NCBI RefSeq assembly: GCF_008386635.1 | Contig: NZ_VUOE01000001.1 | Span: forward strand, 1,302,001-1,366,000 | Source: Maribacter flavus | GTDB taxonomy: Bacteria > Bacteroidota > Bacteroidia > Flavobacteriales > Flavobacteriaceae | DNA length: 64,000 nt | Direction: 5' to 3' | Part shown: positions 10,114 to 20,700 of the stretch, in pieces | How positions within the stretch are numbered: the stretch's first letter is position 1 | Layout of the letters: each line of letters starts with the position of its first letter | Made by a program: the position numbers and the translations under genes | Notes under the pieces: model-generated | The model's input: only the letters and a program-made list of their open reading frames with translations | What the model was told of the DNA's origin: nothing | The model's database searches: none

Positions 10114-10302
10114 CTAAAGGTCGGTTTTGGTATCGCTTCCCTGATCTTTGTACTCGCGATATTCCTTGGTCGACTTTCTTAAATCGATGATGGCTAATAC
10201 CACAAGAATCAACAAAACGAAGGTAACCAGAACCAAAACAAAGTACATCATGGGGGATATTTCCTTATAGGACCCAGAGTGTTGGTTAAGGTCACTAACC
10301 AT
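10114..10302 (-). CDS. Small single-helix membrane protein
   Basis: A 62-aa protein with a polar N-terminus, one strong membrane helix (MMYFVLVLVTFVLLILVVLAII, about residues 18-40) and a charged tail rich in K, E and D. I do not recognise a family. Composition and the clean helix-plus-charged-tail layout argue for a real gene rather than a chance frame. It sits alone between the lactonase gene and the divergently oriented 10480 gene. Confidence 0.5.
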   Translation of the reverse strand: MVSDLNQHSGSYKEISPMMYFVLVLVTFVLLILVVLAIIDLRKSTKEYREYKDQGSDTKTDL

Positions 10303-10479
10303 ACCTTTTTTCTGGATAAACCGGATGCTTATTCATTAAAATATTGATTATAAAGGCACTATTGATAAACCAATATCCGATTAAATTCCTATCTTTTAGA
10401 AATATCCCCACTATCCGGTATAGCCTACTTTGTTGGTTATTATAATCTTTGAAGACCAAACCAAAAAACTATACAAAAA

Positions 10480-11211
10480 ATGAAAACATTTCAAAAATTC
10501 CCTCTTCTAATTACTTTCCTTCTTTTAAGTCTTAGTTTTCATCCTCTTTTGGGACAGAAATTTAAGGGAAGTAATGAAGTTATAGTCAAAAAAGTAACTG
10601 GACTACAGGAATATAGTTCAACCATGGATTTGAATGATACCCGAAAACAACTTTTAATGGCGGGGCAGAATTATCAAACCAATTATGGAATATATGCCTC
10701 CATCAAAATTGAAAATTCCTCTTTAGGACCCCAGTATAGAACCTTAAAGAATATTGAATTTGAGATTGTCAATTATAAACCTACTTACTTTATAGGAATA
10801 GATTCCGTTGTGGTCGATTCAAATTATGGTAAAAACACAATCACATTTAAAGTGTACACAAGAGCCTTGTCCGATCAACAGACCTTCTCACTTAATAAAG
10901 AAGACTTAAAAAATATCCATTTTGAAAAAGGCAGTTATCTACATGCCGAACGTTATTTAAATCCTATGTTTCCAGAACTTGACAAGAATGGTAATGCTAT
11001 CCTTATGGACGATGGGCGAATTGCTTGTAAACCCGATAATGGCAAAGCTTTCGATTTTGAGTTCTTTTATAAGGATGGGACACATATTGTTCGTAAGGCA
11101 AATTATGACAAGGTATTGGATACTGAACTTAAACAAACGAACGAAAATGAGATTGCGTTTGGACTTCCTGGTAAAAGATGTTGGCATAGTTATAACAAGG
11201 TTATCTTTTAG
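10480..11211 (+). CDS. Exported protein of unknown function
   Basis: A 243-aa protein with a signal peptide ending FHPLLGQ (residue 25) and a soluble, beta-rich remainder without a family I recognise. The stop is three bases before the start of the histidine kinase gene, so it is almost certainly the first gene of that operon. It could be a ligand-binding partner or a co-regulated product of the two-component pair. The gene is AT-rich in the same way as the first half of the kinase gene. No catalytic motif is visible. Confidence 0.65.
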   Translation: MKTFQKFPLLITFLLLSLSFHPLLGQKFKGSNEVIVKKVTGLQEYSSTMDLNDTRKQLLMAGQNYQTNYGIYASIKIENSSLGPQYRTLKNIEFEIVNYKPTYFIGIDSVVVDSNYGKNTITFKVYTRALSDQQTFSLNKEDLKNIHFEKGSYLHAERYLNPMFPELDKNGNAILMDDGRIACKPDNGKAFDFEFFYKDGTHIVRKANYDKVLDTELKQTNENEIAFGLPGKRCWHSYNKVIF

Positions 11212-11214
11212 TCT

Positions 11215-13062
11215 ATGCCAAAAACTATTTGCCTTTTCATAATTGTTCTTATTTCTACAATCAGTTCTGCGGAAACACCTTTGGAAAGGTTCTATGATTT
11301 ACTAAAGTCTCAAGATTTTACAGCAGCAAAAAATTCAATAACCCTTATTGGTAATGAAGAGTCCAAAAGATTGCTTGGTGAATTGATTGAATTATTGCAG
11401 TTGGAATCAAATAATACAATAATGGTTCTAGATGAAAAAGATTCTGATGAACATGCATTTACTAAATTACTTTACCAAGGGTACCAATATGCTTACAACC
11501 CTAATAGACAATCCTTAGAAGCTTACAAAAAATTTTCAAATGCCCTTAAGGTAGCTCAAAAAATGAAAAACATTTACCTAGAAAAAGCTGCCCTAATCGC
11601 CATTTTAAATCTTTTTAGTACTGAAATCTTTATAGGAAGTAAGCAATACGAATCTTTTTTAGAAAGATTTACAGAGATAAAGTCCAGTGATGTTGATGAA
11701 GCTTTGTTGATATTATATCACTTGGTTTTTTTCACAAAGGCCGATGACAGTTTAAATGATGTTGATGCCCGATACTACAATTATATGGAAAAATTGGATT
11801 CCTTATTTCTACGTATTCCAAGGAACAATAACCTATTTTCAAGATATTATTACGAAAAAGGAATGTATTATAAAATCGAGCAGGAATTCGATAAGGCAGA
11901 GGATTTTTTTTTAAAATCGGATAGTCTTATTGCCAACAATGCTGATTTAATAAATATGAGAGCATCTATAGCATGGCAAATTGCCTTTATAAATTTTCAA
12001 AATAATAATTTCAATAAAGCAAAAAAATACCTCAAAGCCTCAGGGAGGCTTGCCGAAAAACTAAAGGACACTTTTTATATTGACAGATTGAACGCTCTTA
12101 TCTTCCACAAAGAAGGGCAATACGACAGTGCATACCACTATCTTAACAAATCATTGGAAATTGAATATAGGCTTGGCTACAAAAACAATACCTTAGAATC
12201 TTCCATTTTAACAGTCCAAAATCAAACCGACAAACTCAAGCTAGACAAGCTCGAATTGGATGCCCAAAACAAAAAAATAAAAATTTGGACCTTGGGGCTT
12301 GGACTGGCCCTTCTTTTTGGGTCGGTCATTGGTGTGCTTACCTATAAAAATACCAAGCGCAAACAATTGCTCGCTGAGCAGGGAAAAATATTGGAGGAAC
12401 AGAAAGTAGCAACACTTCTAAAGGACCAAGAACTTGCTACTATTGATGCCATGATAGAAGGGCAGGAAAAAGAGCGGCAACGCATCGCCCATGACCTTCA
12501 TGATGATTTAGGTGGATTGATGGCAAACGTAAAACTTCATTTCAACTCCTTGCAAGAAAAATCAATAAGTAACAAGCAAGAACTTTATGATAAGACCAAT
12601 GAACTATTGGAAGAGGCCTATCAAAAAATACGGGCCATCGCCCATGAAAAAAATTCCGGGGTCATTGCGAAACAAGGACTATTAAGAGCTGTTAATCAAA
12701 TGGCTGATAAAATTTCGCAATCAAATAGAATAGCGGTATCGGTACAGGATTTTGGTTTGGACAATCGGCTTGAAAACAGCTTGGAACTCAACCTGTTCAG
12801 AATTATACAAGAATTAACGACCAATATTATTAAACATTCCAAGGCCACAATGGCAAACATACACCTCACCAACCACGGTGATGTACTAAACATTTTGGTC
12901 GAAGATAACGGAATAGGTTTTGACCCTAAAACCTTAAAGAAAGGAAAAGATGGAATGGGCCTCAAAAGTATCGACAAACGAATATCCCAATTGGAGGGCA
13001 CTTTTCACATAGAATCTGAACCTGGTAAAGGTTCGACCATAATTATAGATATACCCATATGA
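11215..13062 (+). CDS. TPR-containing sensor histidine kinase (HisKA_3 / NarL partner type)
   Basis: A 615-aa protein. After a short signal peptide (ending SSAETP), residues about 20-330 form TPR-like helical repeats that would lie outside the cytoplasmic membrane. A coiled-coil segment (DKLKLDKLELDAQNKKIK) leads into one membrane helix (about 355-378). The kinase core has the HisKA_3 box ERQRIAHDLHDDLGG with the phosphoacceptor His at 429 (LHD), then a HATPase domain with ELTTNIIKHSKA, VEDNGIGFD and GMGLKSIDKRI. This TPR-helix-HisKA_3 layout is common in Bacteroidota. It overlaps the response regulator start by ATGA, so the two are translationally coupled. The sensor half is more AT-rich than the kinase half. 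Confidence 0.88.
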   Translation: MPKTICLFIIVLISTISSAETPLERFYDLLKSQDFTAAKNSITLIGNEESKRLLGELIELLQLESNNTIMVLDEKDSDEHAFTKLLYQGYQYAYNPNRQSLEAYKKFSNALKVAQKMKNIYLEKAALIAILNLFSTEIFIGSKQYESFLERFTEIKSSDVDEALLILYHLVFFTKADDSLNDVDARYYNYMEKLDSLFLRIPRNNNLFSRYYYEKGMYYKIEQEFDKAEDFFLKSDSLIANNADLINMRASIAWQIAFINFQNNNFNKAKKYLKASGRLAEKLKDTFYIDRLNALIFHKEGQYDSAYHYLNKSLEIEYRLGYKNNTLESSILTVQNQTDKLKLDKLELDAQNKKIKIWTLGLGLALLFGSVIGVLTYKNTKRKQLLAEQGKILEEQKVATLLKDQELATIDAMIEGQEKERQRIAHDLHDDLGGLMANVKLHFNSLQEKSISNKQELYDKTNELLEEAYQKIRAIAHEKNSGVIAKQGLLRAVNQMADKISQSNRIAVSVQDFGLDNRLENSLELNLFRIIQELTTNIIKHSKATMANIHLTNHGDVLNILVEDNGIGFDPKTLKKGKDGMGLKSIDKRISQLEGTFHIESEPGKGSTIIIDIPI

Positions 13063-13682
13063 TACGGTTAGCAATCGCCGAAGACCATCAGTCCTTGATT
13101 GATGGTTTGGAGCTTCTACTCAAATACGAGGAAAACATTCAAATTGTAGGCACAGCCAATAACGGGCAGGAGTTATTGGAAGTGGTACGGAAAAGAAATC
13201 CAAATGTAATAATAACGGATATCAGAATGCCCATTATGGACGGGATTGAAGCAACAAAAATAATTAAAGAAGAACACCCCCATATTACCGTTTTGGCCTT
13301 TACCATGTTCGACCAAGAGGGGGCCGTAAAAAAAATGTTACATGCGGGTGCCACTGGGTATATCCTTAAAAACGCTTCTCTAAACCAAGTCTTGGAGGCA
13401 ATATTGACCGTTGCCAATGGCGGTACTTATTATGATGGCAATATTGATCTCTCATTTGCAGAAAATCAAAAAAAAGCCTCCAGCAAAGGTCTGTTGACCA
13501 AGCGACAAAAAGAAATATTATCCTTGATTGCACAAGGAAAAACCTCAAGGGAAATTGCGGATGAACTTTTTATTGGTATACACACAGTTGACACCCATAG
13601 AAAAAACATGATGCGCATATTAGAAATCCAGGGAAAAGGAGAGTTATTGAGGTACGCCTTGGAAAAAAAGTATGAATTTTAA
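13059..13682 (+). CDS. NarL/LuxR-family response regulator
   Basis: A 207-aa protein. The receiver domain (1-120) has the acidic pocket AEDH near the N-terminus, the phosphoacceptor Asp54 in IITDIRMPIMDG, and the conserved lysine in GYILKNAS. The C-terminal LuxR helix-turn-helix (about 145-205) reads LLTKRQKEILSLIAQGKTSREIADELFIGIHTVDTHRKN, a complete GerE-type DNA-binding motif. It is the cognate regulator of the kinase it overlaps. Its targets are not visible; the flanking exported-protein genes are the obvious candidates. Confidence 0.92.
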   Translation: MIRLAIAEDHQSLIDGLELLLKYEENIQIVGTANNGQELLEVVRKRNPNVIITDIRMPIMDGIEATKIIKEEHPHITVLAFTMFDQEGAVKKMLHAGATGYILKNASLNQVLEAILTVANGGTYYDGNIDLSFAENQKKASSKGLLTKRQKEILSLIAQGKTSREIADELFIGIHTVDTHRKNMMRILEIQGKGELLRYALEKKYEF

Positions 13683-13725
13683 TCTTTTCCCCTATTTTTA
13701 AAGATAATTGAAATACTCAAAGAAA

Positions 13726-14520
13726 ATGATTATCAGGTCATTGTACATTCTAACCATTTTTATGATTGCCCATGTTTCCGGATATTCCCAAGTTGAAACG
13801 CACTATGCCCTGAAAAACCAAGAGGTTGTAAAGACCGATTTCAAAGAGATTAAACGAGAGCTCTTATTTAAAGCGGAATCAACGGATACTAAGGAAACCT
13901 TTGGGCTGGCCCTGGGTGCATTGGCCGTCAAACTGATACCCTTGTTGGTTGATGGGGCTTCCAAATTATTCTATAATCCTGATAATTTCAATAAAGAATA
14001 TTTTGCCAGTTATTCCTTTTTTGAGAATTCCGGAAGTTTTAAAAAACTAGATTCTGAGCAAAATATGGTCTTCCAACAATCTGGTCTCAACGAATTTGGG
14101 GGACAGGAAGTAATCAATCGATTTGTCTTTGACCTAGGTACCGTAAAAAATGTAGAAGGTTATTATTATCTAGGCCTAAAATCCTACGAACTCAATCATT
14201 CCTTGTGTAAACTAAGTGGACCAGGCAACCGAATAAACTATATTCTGGACATTGGTTTTTATTATTTTGACGAGGATGATAAGGCCCAGGAATTCCACAT
14301 TAATCCCATTCTTTTGGACGAACAGTTCATCGATGGAGAAAAAAGGGAAATTCCAGAAATAAACTATCAGGTAATACCAAAAATGAAAGTACTGCAGACC
14401 GTTCAGGTAAGGGTACGGGAAATCAATGCAAAGACCCAAAATTGGGACCGCTATCTAGAACTTTACCAAAGTAACCAGAACAATATCTCCAAATTTTTGA
14501 TAAAAGCCGTGGCAAACTGA
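13726..14520 (+). CDS. Exported protein of unknown function
   Basis: About 264 aa, with a signal peptide ending HVSGYSQ and no family I recognise. Residues 45-70 (TFGLALGALAVKLIPLLVDGASKLF) are hydrophobic enough to be a membrane-associated or buried helix pair. The rest looks beta-rich. It starts 43 bases after the response regulator and probably belongs to the same operon. A TTG codon at 13708 would add six residues; the ATG is preferred because it directly opens the signal peptide. Confidence 0.6.
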   Translation: MIIRSLYILTIFMIAHVSGYSQVETHYALKNQEVVKTDFKEIKRELLFKAESTDTKETFGLALGALAVKLIPLLVDGASKLFYNPDNFNKEYFASYSFFENSGSFKKLDSEQNMVFQQSGLNEFGGQEVINRFVFDLGTVKNVEGYYYLGLKSYELNHSLCKLSGPGNRINYILDIGFYYFDEDDKAQEFHINPILLDEQFIDGEKREIPEINYQVIPKMKVLQTVQVRVREINAKTQNWDRYLELYQSNQNNISKFLIKAVAN

Positions 14521-14579
14521 TGCATAGGTAAATAATTTAATTTGTATTATACTTTATATCGGACTTAAAACCACCAAAA

Positions 14580-15971
14580 ATGAAGTTTACAATTTTTACA
14601 TTCCTAGTTTTTTTAGCCATGACTACGGTTTATGCCCAAGGTTTTCAACAGGATATTGTATATGAAGAAGTGGATGAAAGTTGTTTTGGTAACCAAAGCT
14701 ATCAAGCGGACCCAGAAGCCGAAGCTATCGTTGACGAGATTATGGCCCAAATGGGGTTGAACAGAACCTTTAAAATCAGGCAATGCCCAAATATTCAAAA
14801 CGCATTGGCCAGTATACAAGAAGATAATAGTGGTAAAAAAGAACCCTATATCCTGTATGACCCCATTTGGCTTTCCAAAATGAAGAACAGTTCCCGTACG
14901 GATTGGGCTTCCATAGGGGTTTTGGCCCATGAGGTGGGTCATCTTTTAAACTATCATTCTTTGAACAATGTGGGGAGCAATCACAGGTATGAGATCAGTG
15001 CAGACCGGTTTGCCGGGTCTACCATGGCACGTATGGGAAGTACGCTTGAGGAAGCGCAAAGCATGTTCAAAAACTATCCTGAAAAAGCCTCTAGCACCCA
15101 TCCCGGAAGGGCGGAACGTTTGGAAGCCATAAAAGAAGGATGGAACAGGATCAATAATCCAACCCAAAGAACGGTTCTGTTAAATGAAAATACCCCGGAT
15201 CGGGATATTCTTCCAGAACATATTATTAACAGGTATTATAAGTCAGTTGGAGGTCAAAAGGAACTAGGCCAAATAAGGGAACTAAGATTTAGCGAAAAAA
15301 TTACCGAAAAAATTGGTCAAAGCTTAAATGCCGTATCCAATGAATTTGAACATGAATATGTGCTGAACCCAAATATCATCTTGGTAAACAAACCCTTGGA
15401 GGGACGGGATTACAGTGAGAATTACAAAGTGGAAAACGACTCGTTATTATGGAAATTTTCAGATAAGGAAAAATGGAACCAAGGTGCTCCCCGCATAGGT
15501 ACAGAAAAACAAGATGACTATGAGTTTAAAAAGGACATTGAGCCAAGCTTGAGCAATTTTTTTGAAGACTTTGTTTTACTGTCCAATCCAGAGGTAGCGA
15601 CCTACGCCGGAAGGGAAAGAATCGACGGCATCGAATGTTTTGAACTCAAACTGCCCGAGGAACGCCTGGAATTTGGTGACCTACAAAAAAAGGGGAAACG
15701 TGTGACCGTAGAAAAAAGCTATTATTATCAAACGGCCACGGGATTGCTGTATGCCATCGTAGAAAAAGAATTGATTGAATCTTTTAAAAAAGGAAATCTC
15801 AAGGAGAAGGAAAACATCGAACGGAAAATAGTGTATGGACATTATAAAGAGTTTAACGGGCTACAATTTCCTACCGAGATTAAAGCAAGTCTGGTTCCCT
15901 TAAAAAGTGACATTCCCCAAACCGAAGAAGGTATATATCAGGATCGAAAAATAACGGATATTCAGTTCTAA
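14580..15971 (+). CDS. Exported M48-like zinc metallopeptidase with a LolA-like C-terminal domain
   Basis: A 463-aa protein with a signal peptide ending VYAQ (20). Residues about 30-190 form a metalloprotease domain with the HExxH motif at 117-121 (LAHEVGHLLNYH), a likely third ligand Glu138 in YEISADRFAGSTMARMG, and the M48-type STHPGRAERL segment. Residues about 208-463 differ: INRYYKSVGGQKELGQIREL, then strands, YYYQTATGLLYA and Y-KEFNGLQFPTEIKA. This resembles outer-membrane-lipoprotein-sorting (LolA/LolB-fold) proteins of Bacteroidota. The active-site residues are intact. The protein is probably periplasmic. It lies 59 bases downstream of the exported protein gene. Confidence 0.75.
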   Translation: MKFTIFTFLVFLAMTTVYAQGFQQDIVYEEVDESCFGNQSYQADPEAEAIVDEIMAQMGLNRTFKIRQCPNIQNALASIQEDNSGKKEPYILYDPIWLSKMKNSSRTDWASIGVLAHEVGHLLNYHSLNNVGSNHRYEISADRFAGSTMARMGSTLEEAQSMFKNYPEKASSTHPGRAERLEAIKEGWNRINNPTQRTVLLNENTPDRDILPEHIINRYYKSVGGQKELGQIRELRFSEKITEKIGQSLNAVSNEFEHEYVLNPNIILVNKPLEGRDYSENYKVENDSLLWKFSDKEKWNQGAPRIGTEKQDDYEFKKDIEPSLSNFFEDFVLLSNPEVATYAGRERIDGIECFELKLPEERLEFGDLQKKGKRVTVEKSYYYQTATGLLYAIVEKELIESFKKGNLKEKENIERKIVYGHYKEFNGLQFPTEIKASLVPLKSDIPQTEEGIYQDRKITDIQF

Positions 15972-16072
15972 CAATACTTGAAAAAGCGATATTTTGTAGG
16001 TCTTTTCTTTAAGTCTACCCAATACTTTCCTTCTTTACAATCAATTGATTATCAATCTCCTCATTCCAAATT

Positions 16073-16090
16073 ATACCCAATAATGGGTAT
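16073..16090 (+). terminator. Possible terminator hairpin after the M48-like gene
   Basis: ATACCCA, a four-base loop, TGGGTAT, followed by a T-rich stretch (TTCTTCATTT). The stem is only 7 bp with three G-C pairs, so this is a weak intrinsic terminator at best. Confidence 0.3.
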
Positions 16091-16244
16091 TTCTTCATTT
16101 GGCCTTACCTGTTATATTTGATTTTATCGATAAACCTATCTTTTTATCGACAAAAAGCTATTTAACGGAGACAAAACCCATGAAAATTTTCTATCTTGAA
16201 AATCCCCCCTTTTGTCCATAAGGACCTTTAAACCACCAACCAAA

Positions 16245-17645
16245 ATGCAGAGAGACCACTTTATTTTATCATTTATACTTTTTTTACCATTTCTGGCACT
16301 TGCCCAATTTGGCCACGGCACCGTTTTTGACAACTATGGTGGTATCTACAACGTTGTACAAAATCCGGCCAACAGTGTAGAATCCAAATACCGATATCAT
16401 ATCAACGGTATGTCCTATCACTTTTTCAACCCTACGGACATTAGCAGAACCGATTTTCAGGACATCAACCAACAACCAAATGGGTTTAATGCCCTAAAAT
16501 TTTCCGAAAACGAGGGGAATGCGAGCAATGAGAACAATTCTGCCGTAGATCAGGATATTATGCTGCCCTCAGTGCTTTGGGGTTTTTCTCCCAGACATGC
16601 CGCTGCATTTTTATGGCGTTCCCGTTCCTATACGGATTACCAAGGCTACAATGGAGGGCTTTGGGCACGGCTAACCAATCCTGATTATAACGGCTCCATA
16701 TCCATAAATACATCCAACTTCAACAATACCACCCACCAATGGGACGAATTTGGTATCAACTATGCTTTTGCCGCCATTAGGGGTAACTATCACTTTTTAA
16801 AAATTGGTGGTACCATTAAATATTTGGCAGGTAGACGGGGTACCGAAGTTCGAGGTAGCATTACAACAAATGAAAACGGAAATATTACCGGAGTTGAACA
16901 ATTAACTTATTTAAATACAAGTAATGAGTTTCCTCCCTCCAATAGCAATATGGATATCGAAAGCTTTTACACCTATGGCTTTGGAATTGACTTTAATGGT
17001 CAAGGAATTGGTGGTGACGTGGGCTTGGTTTACGAGTGGCGCCCTAGGGAAACCAACAGGGTTGGAGCTAGAAACAGTAGTGCAACTGTGAATACTTATA
17101 AATTACGATTGAGCGCGGCTCTTTTGGATATTGGAGGTATTGAGTACGGAAAAGAAGAAAAGGACATACGAAAGAGGTTGTTTAAATTTGAAGGTAACTC
17201 AATTGAACCGGACAATACAGAAGAACTGTTCCAAACCTTAGATGCTGCGAATACCCATACTCCACAGGGTGAAAGGATTCAACAGGGCAGTGTAACTTTT
17301 GCGCTTCCTCGTTCCTTACATATCAATGCGGACTACCTTGTCCTTAATGACAATAAATACTACGTAAACTTCAACTATGTCCAGGCACTGACCTCCAAGG
17401 AGGACGAATTTACAAACACTAGATTTGGTATGGCCACGTTGGCCCCCCGGTATGAAACCTCGGATTTTAGCGCAAGCATCCCCCTCGCGTATGTAATGGA
17501 AACCGGGAGTGTCCATATTGGCTTGGCTGTTCGCTATAAATACATCACAGCAGGTTGCGCTGCCCTGGCCAACGTAGCTACCGGCAAACCTTTAAATCAC
17601 GTTTATTTTGGAATCAGCCTGCCTGTTTTGGAAGAGGTGTTTTAA
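16245..17645 (+). CDS. Outer-membrane-type beta-barrel protein (DUF5723-like)
   Basis: About 466 aa from the ATG at 16245, which begins a clean signal peptide ending LPFLALAQ. An in-frame ATG 33 bases upstream would add a polar extension and is less likely. The mature start FGHGTVFDNYGGIYNVVQNPA has the N-P-A segment seen in DUF5723 and PorV/FadL-like Bacteroidota barrels. The remainder alternates in beta-strand fashion with many aromatic residues. It ends with a strand (VYFGISLPVLEEVF) that lacks the strict terminal aromatic of classic porins. The role is unknown. The spacing to the next gene, a T9SS cargo, is 94 bases. Confidence 0.6.
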   Translation: MQRDHFILSFILFLPFLALAQFGHGTVFDNYGGIYNVVQNPANSVESKYRYHINGMSYHFFNPTDISRTDFQDINQQPNGFNALKFSENEGNASNENNSAVDQDIMLPSVLWGFSPRHAAAFLWRSRSYTDYQGYNGGLWARLTNPDYNGSISINTSNFNNTTHQWDEFGINYAFAAIRGNYHFLKIGGTIKYLAGRRGTEVRGSITTNENGNITGVEQLTYLNTSNEFPPSNSNMDIESFYTYGFGIDFNGQGIGGDVGLVYEWRPRETNRVGARNSSATVNTYKLRLSAALLDIGGIEYGKEEKDIRKRLFKFEGNSIEPDNTEELFQTLDAANTHTPQGERIQQGSVTFALPRSLHINADYLVLNDNKYYVNFNYVQALTSKEDEFTNTRFGMATLAPRYETSDFSASIPLAYVMETGSVHIGLAVRYKYITAGCAALANVATGKPLNHVYFGISLPVLEEVF

Positions 17646-17739
17646 AAATATGAGATGAGCTAAATACAATTCTTATTAATCAGCGAGATTTTCCTTAGCG
17701 AATTACCTCTAACCGGTTTAAAAGTATAAAAAAGAACAG

Positions 17740-20700
17740 ATGAAAATGAAAAGATTATTACTCCCCTTTTTTCTTTTAACAACTTTGATTTCTATTGCAC
17801 AGATTCGATTGGTAGAAGATATCCTACCAGGAGTCGAGCAATCTAATCCGTTCCAATTTTTAGAACATGATGGTTTTTTATTTTTCATAGGACAATCTAC
17901 AGGTGGGCCTGCCATATTTATGATGGATACTAATGAAACCATTTCGATTGCATGGCAAGAAGGATTTAACGCTTATGACATGGTCGTTTATAATAACGAC
18001 CTATACTTCAATGCCAATAATCAATTACACAGATTAAATAGACCTTATGGTACTGGAGCTGGGAGTACCGTAGTGGATTCTTCCATTTCAATGTGGGGTT
18101 CTGCATTTGTGTATAATGGCGAGCTTTATTTTGGTGGTGAAATTAATCAAGCGGACCCGTTAAATCCCAACCATGAACTTATGGCTTTTAATGGAACTAC
18201 GGTAAGATTGGTAGAAGACCAATCTACTATCAGTTTAGATCCAAGTCAATACGTGGAGCACTTGGGCGAACTTTACTTTGTGGGCAAAGAATCGGCTACA
18301 GTAGGAGGATTGCTTACTACTGTGGACGCCATTTATAGAAGTGATGGTACTTCAGTAGAAATGGTAACTTTCTTTGAGAACACTTCAGTTTCCTATCTTA
18401 CTTCATTAGGAGATAATTTATACTTTTTATACCGAAATGGGGATTTCAACCAACCTTATAACTTATGGTATAATAATACAAACGGAACTGGGGGGTTTGG
18501 TGTGGAACTAAATTTCGCATTCGGATTAACTGTTTTTGAAAATAAGCTCCTTTTCTTTGACCAGGACAACACTCAATTGGTATCAAGGGATATTTTGGGT
18601 AATGAAGAAATAATTCCAATTGCAGCTGGTTTAGAATACCCATTAGGTGGATTTCCATTACAAAATCAAAATTATCTAGCTTTCTCTGGATTCACCAATG
18701 CTTTTGGTAGTGAACTATATATTTATGAAGCAGGTGGTGAAATTAATTTTACGGAGGATTACAATTCTGGTTCAAATAGTTTTACTCCCGTTTATGGTTC
18801 TTTCTTTAATGGCAATTTATATGTGACAGGCTCAGATGGTAGCGGAATTGGAAGGGAACTCCATGTCTATAATCCGAATGGATGTAATGAAACCGTTAAC
18901 ATTCCAGATGCCAATTTTGAAGCCTATTTAGAAAACGTTCTAAACGTAGGGGATGGAATAGTTGGAAATGGTTTGGTATGTAAGGAAAAAGTGGAAGTAT
19001 TGACCGCTTTGAACCTCTCTGGCTCCATTCCTATTGTAAACTTTCCTCCAGGTTTAGGCATTACAAATCTTGCAGGGATCGAAAATTTTTCCGCTTTGGA
19101 GGTTTTAAGGGTAGAAGGTAATAACATAGCTTCCATCGATCTTTCACAAAATACAAGCTTAAGGGAGCTTAGGGCATGGCGATGTAATATTCAAACATTA
19201 AATGTTAGTGGCCTTACAAATTTACAGACCGTTGGACTCAACTTTAACTCGATTACCACTGTCGACTTTGCGACATGTCCAGCCATTCAAGAACTGGATA
19301 TTACGAACAACGACCTTACTGCAATTCAATTGGGAACTAAGGCAAACCTTCTAAAATTTACAATTTCAAACAATCCCAATTTAGCAAGTCTTGACATCTC
19401 TGGAGCGGATACCAACCTTTCTACTTTTGATGCTACGGGTAACACCACCCTCACATGTATCCAAGTGAGCAATGTAGCCAATGCGGAAAACCAAGCAAAT
19501 TGGTTAAAAGATGCCAACACGTCCTATTCCACAAATTGTAATCCCCAACCATTTACGGTAACAGCGAGCATCCCCGGTACTTCAGGTAACCCTCCTGCAA
19601 TCGAAATTACCGAAGGTAATAGTTTTACCTTAAATTTTAATGCAGATGCAACCGCTCAAAACGGAACTGTATATAATCCAATTATCTTGGTGACCAAGAA
19701 TGGCGTTGATGCAACCGCTGATTTTTCGATTACTGGACTAAACCAAGCTATAACTGTTGCTAATGGTGTAAATCCTGACGGCAGTATTTCGTTTACCCCT
19801 TTGAATGATGGTAATGATAATGGTAATGAGGTGTATACTATAACAATAGAATCAGAAAACACCGGGCAATATACTATAGCCCAACCAACCACCATTAACA
19901 TTACTGTTATTGACCAACAAATTAATGAGACAGCATTAGTAAATGTATCAGTTTTTAAGAATGTTGATTTTGCAGTAAACCCGATAAATGGTCCTGTTTA
20001 TCAGATAAAGGAAAATAGGAATAATGAAATTTTTGTTGAAGTAGACTTACAAAATTTTAACTCAACCGAATTATCAAGCTATCAAATAATGGTTGTTACT
20101 AGAGATGGAAGCGCGACTGCATCAACAAATGATTATAATTCAGTAAATGAAACCTACACAATTTTTAATGATGATAGTTTTGTTGATTCTTCCATCGGAA
20201 ATGTAAGAGTCAATTTAGATCAAATTCTTAATGAACCATTAGAAAACTTCTTTATTGACATAATTCCCATTTCAGCAAATCTAGCGTTGGTTGATGAAGA
20301 TTTAAATACACTAAATGTTGGTGAAACTTTAACCTTAGAGGTTGAAATAGAAAACAATAATCTTTATAATGGAGAATCAATATTACTTTCCGCAGTTGCT
20401 GCTGGGGATGTATTCAATGAAGATGGAAAATTAAAGATAAATGAAGGAGGGACAATTGAAATAAATATTGATACTAATTTACCTAATGAGGCCAATGGTT
20501 TTAATTTAGAGATACCATATTTTGTTTCATCTGAGGGAACCGTACAATCAGAAAATCCTTTGATTCTTACAGTTGACAATTCTATAAATCCAGACGGTAG
20601 TATAACAATTGATATACCAATTGAGGCATCCAACAACCTGAATAGAACAATTAATATTCAAATTGAGCCTGATTCCAACAACGCTACATTTGAATGGGAA

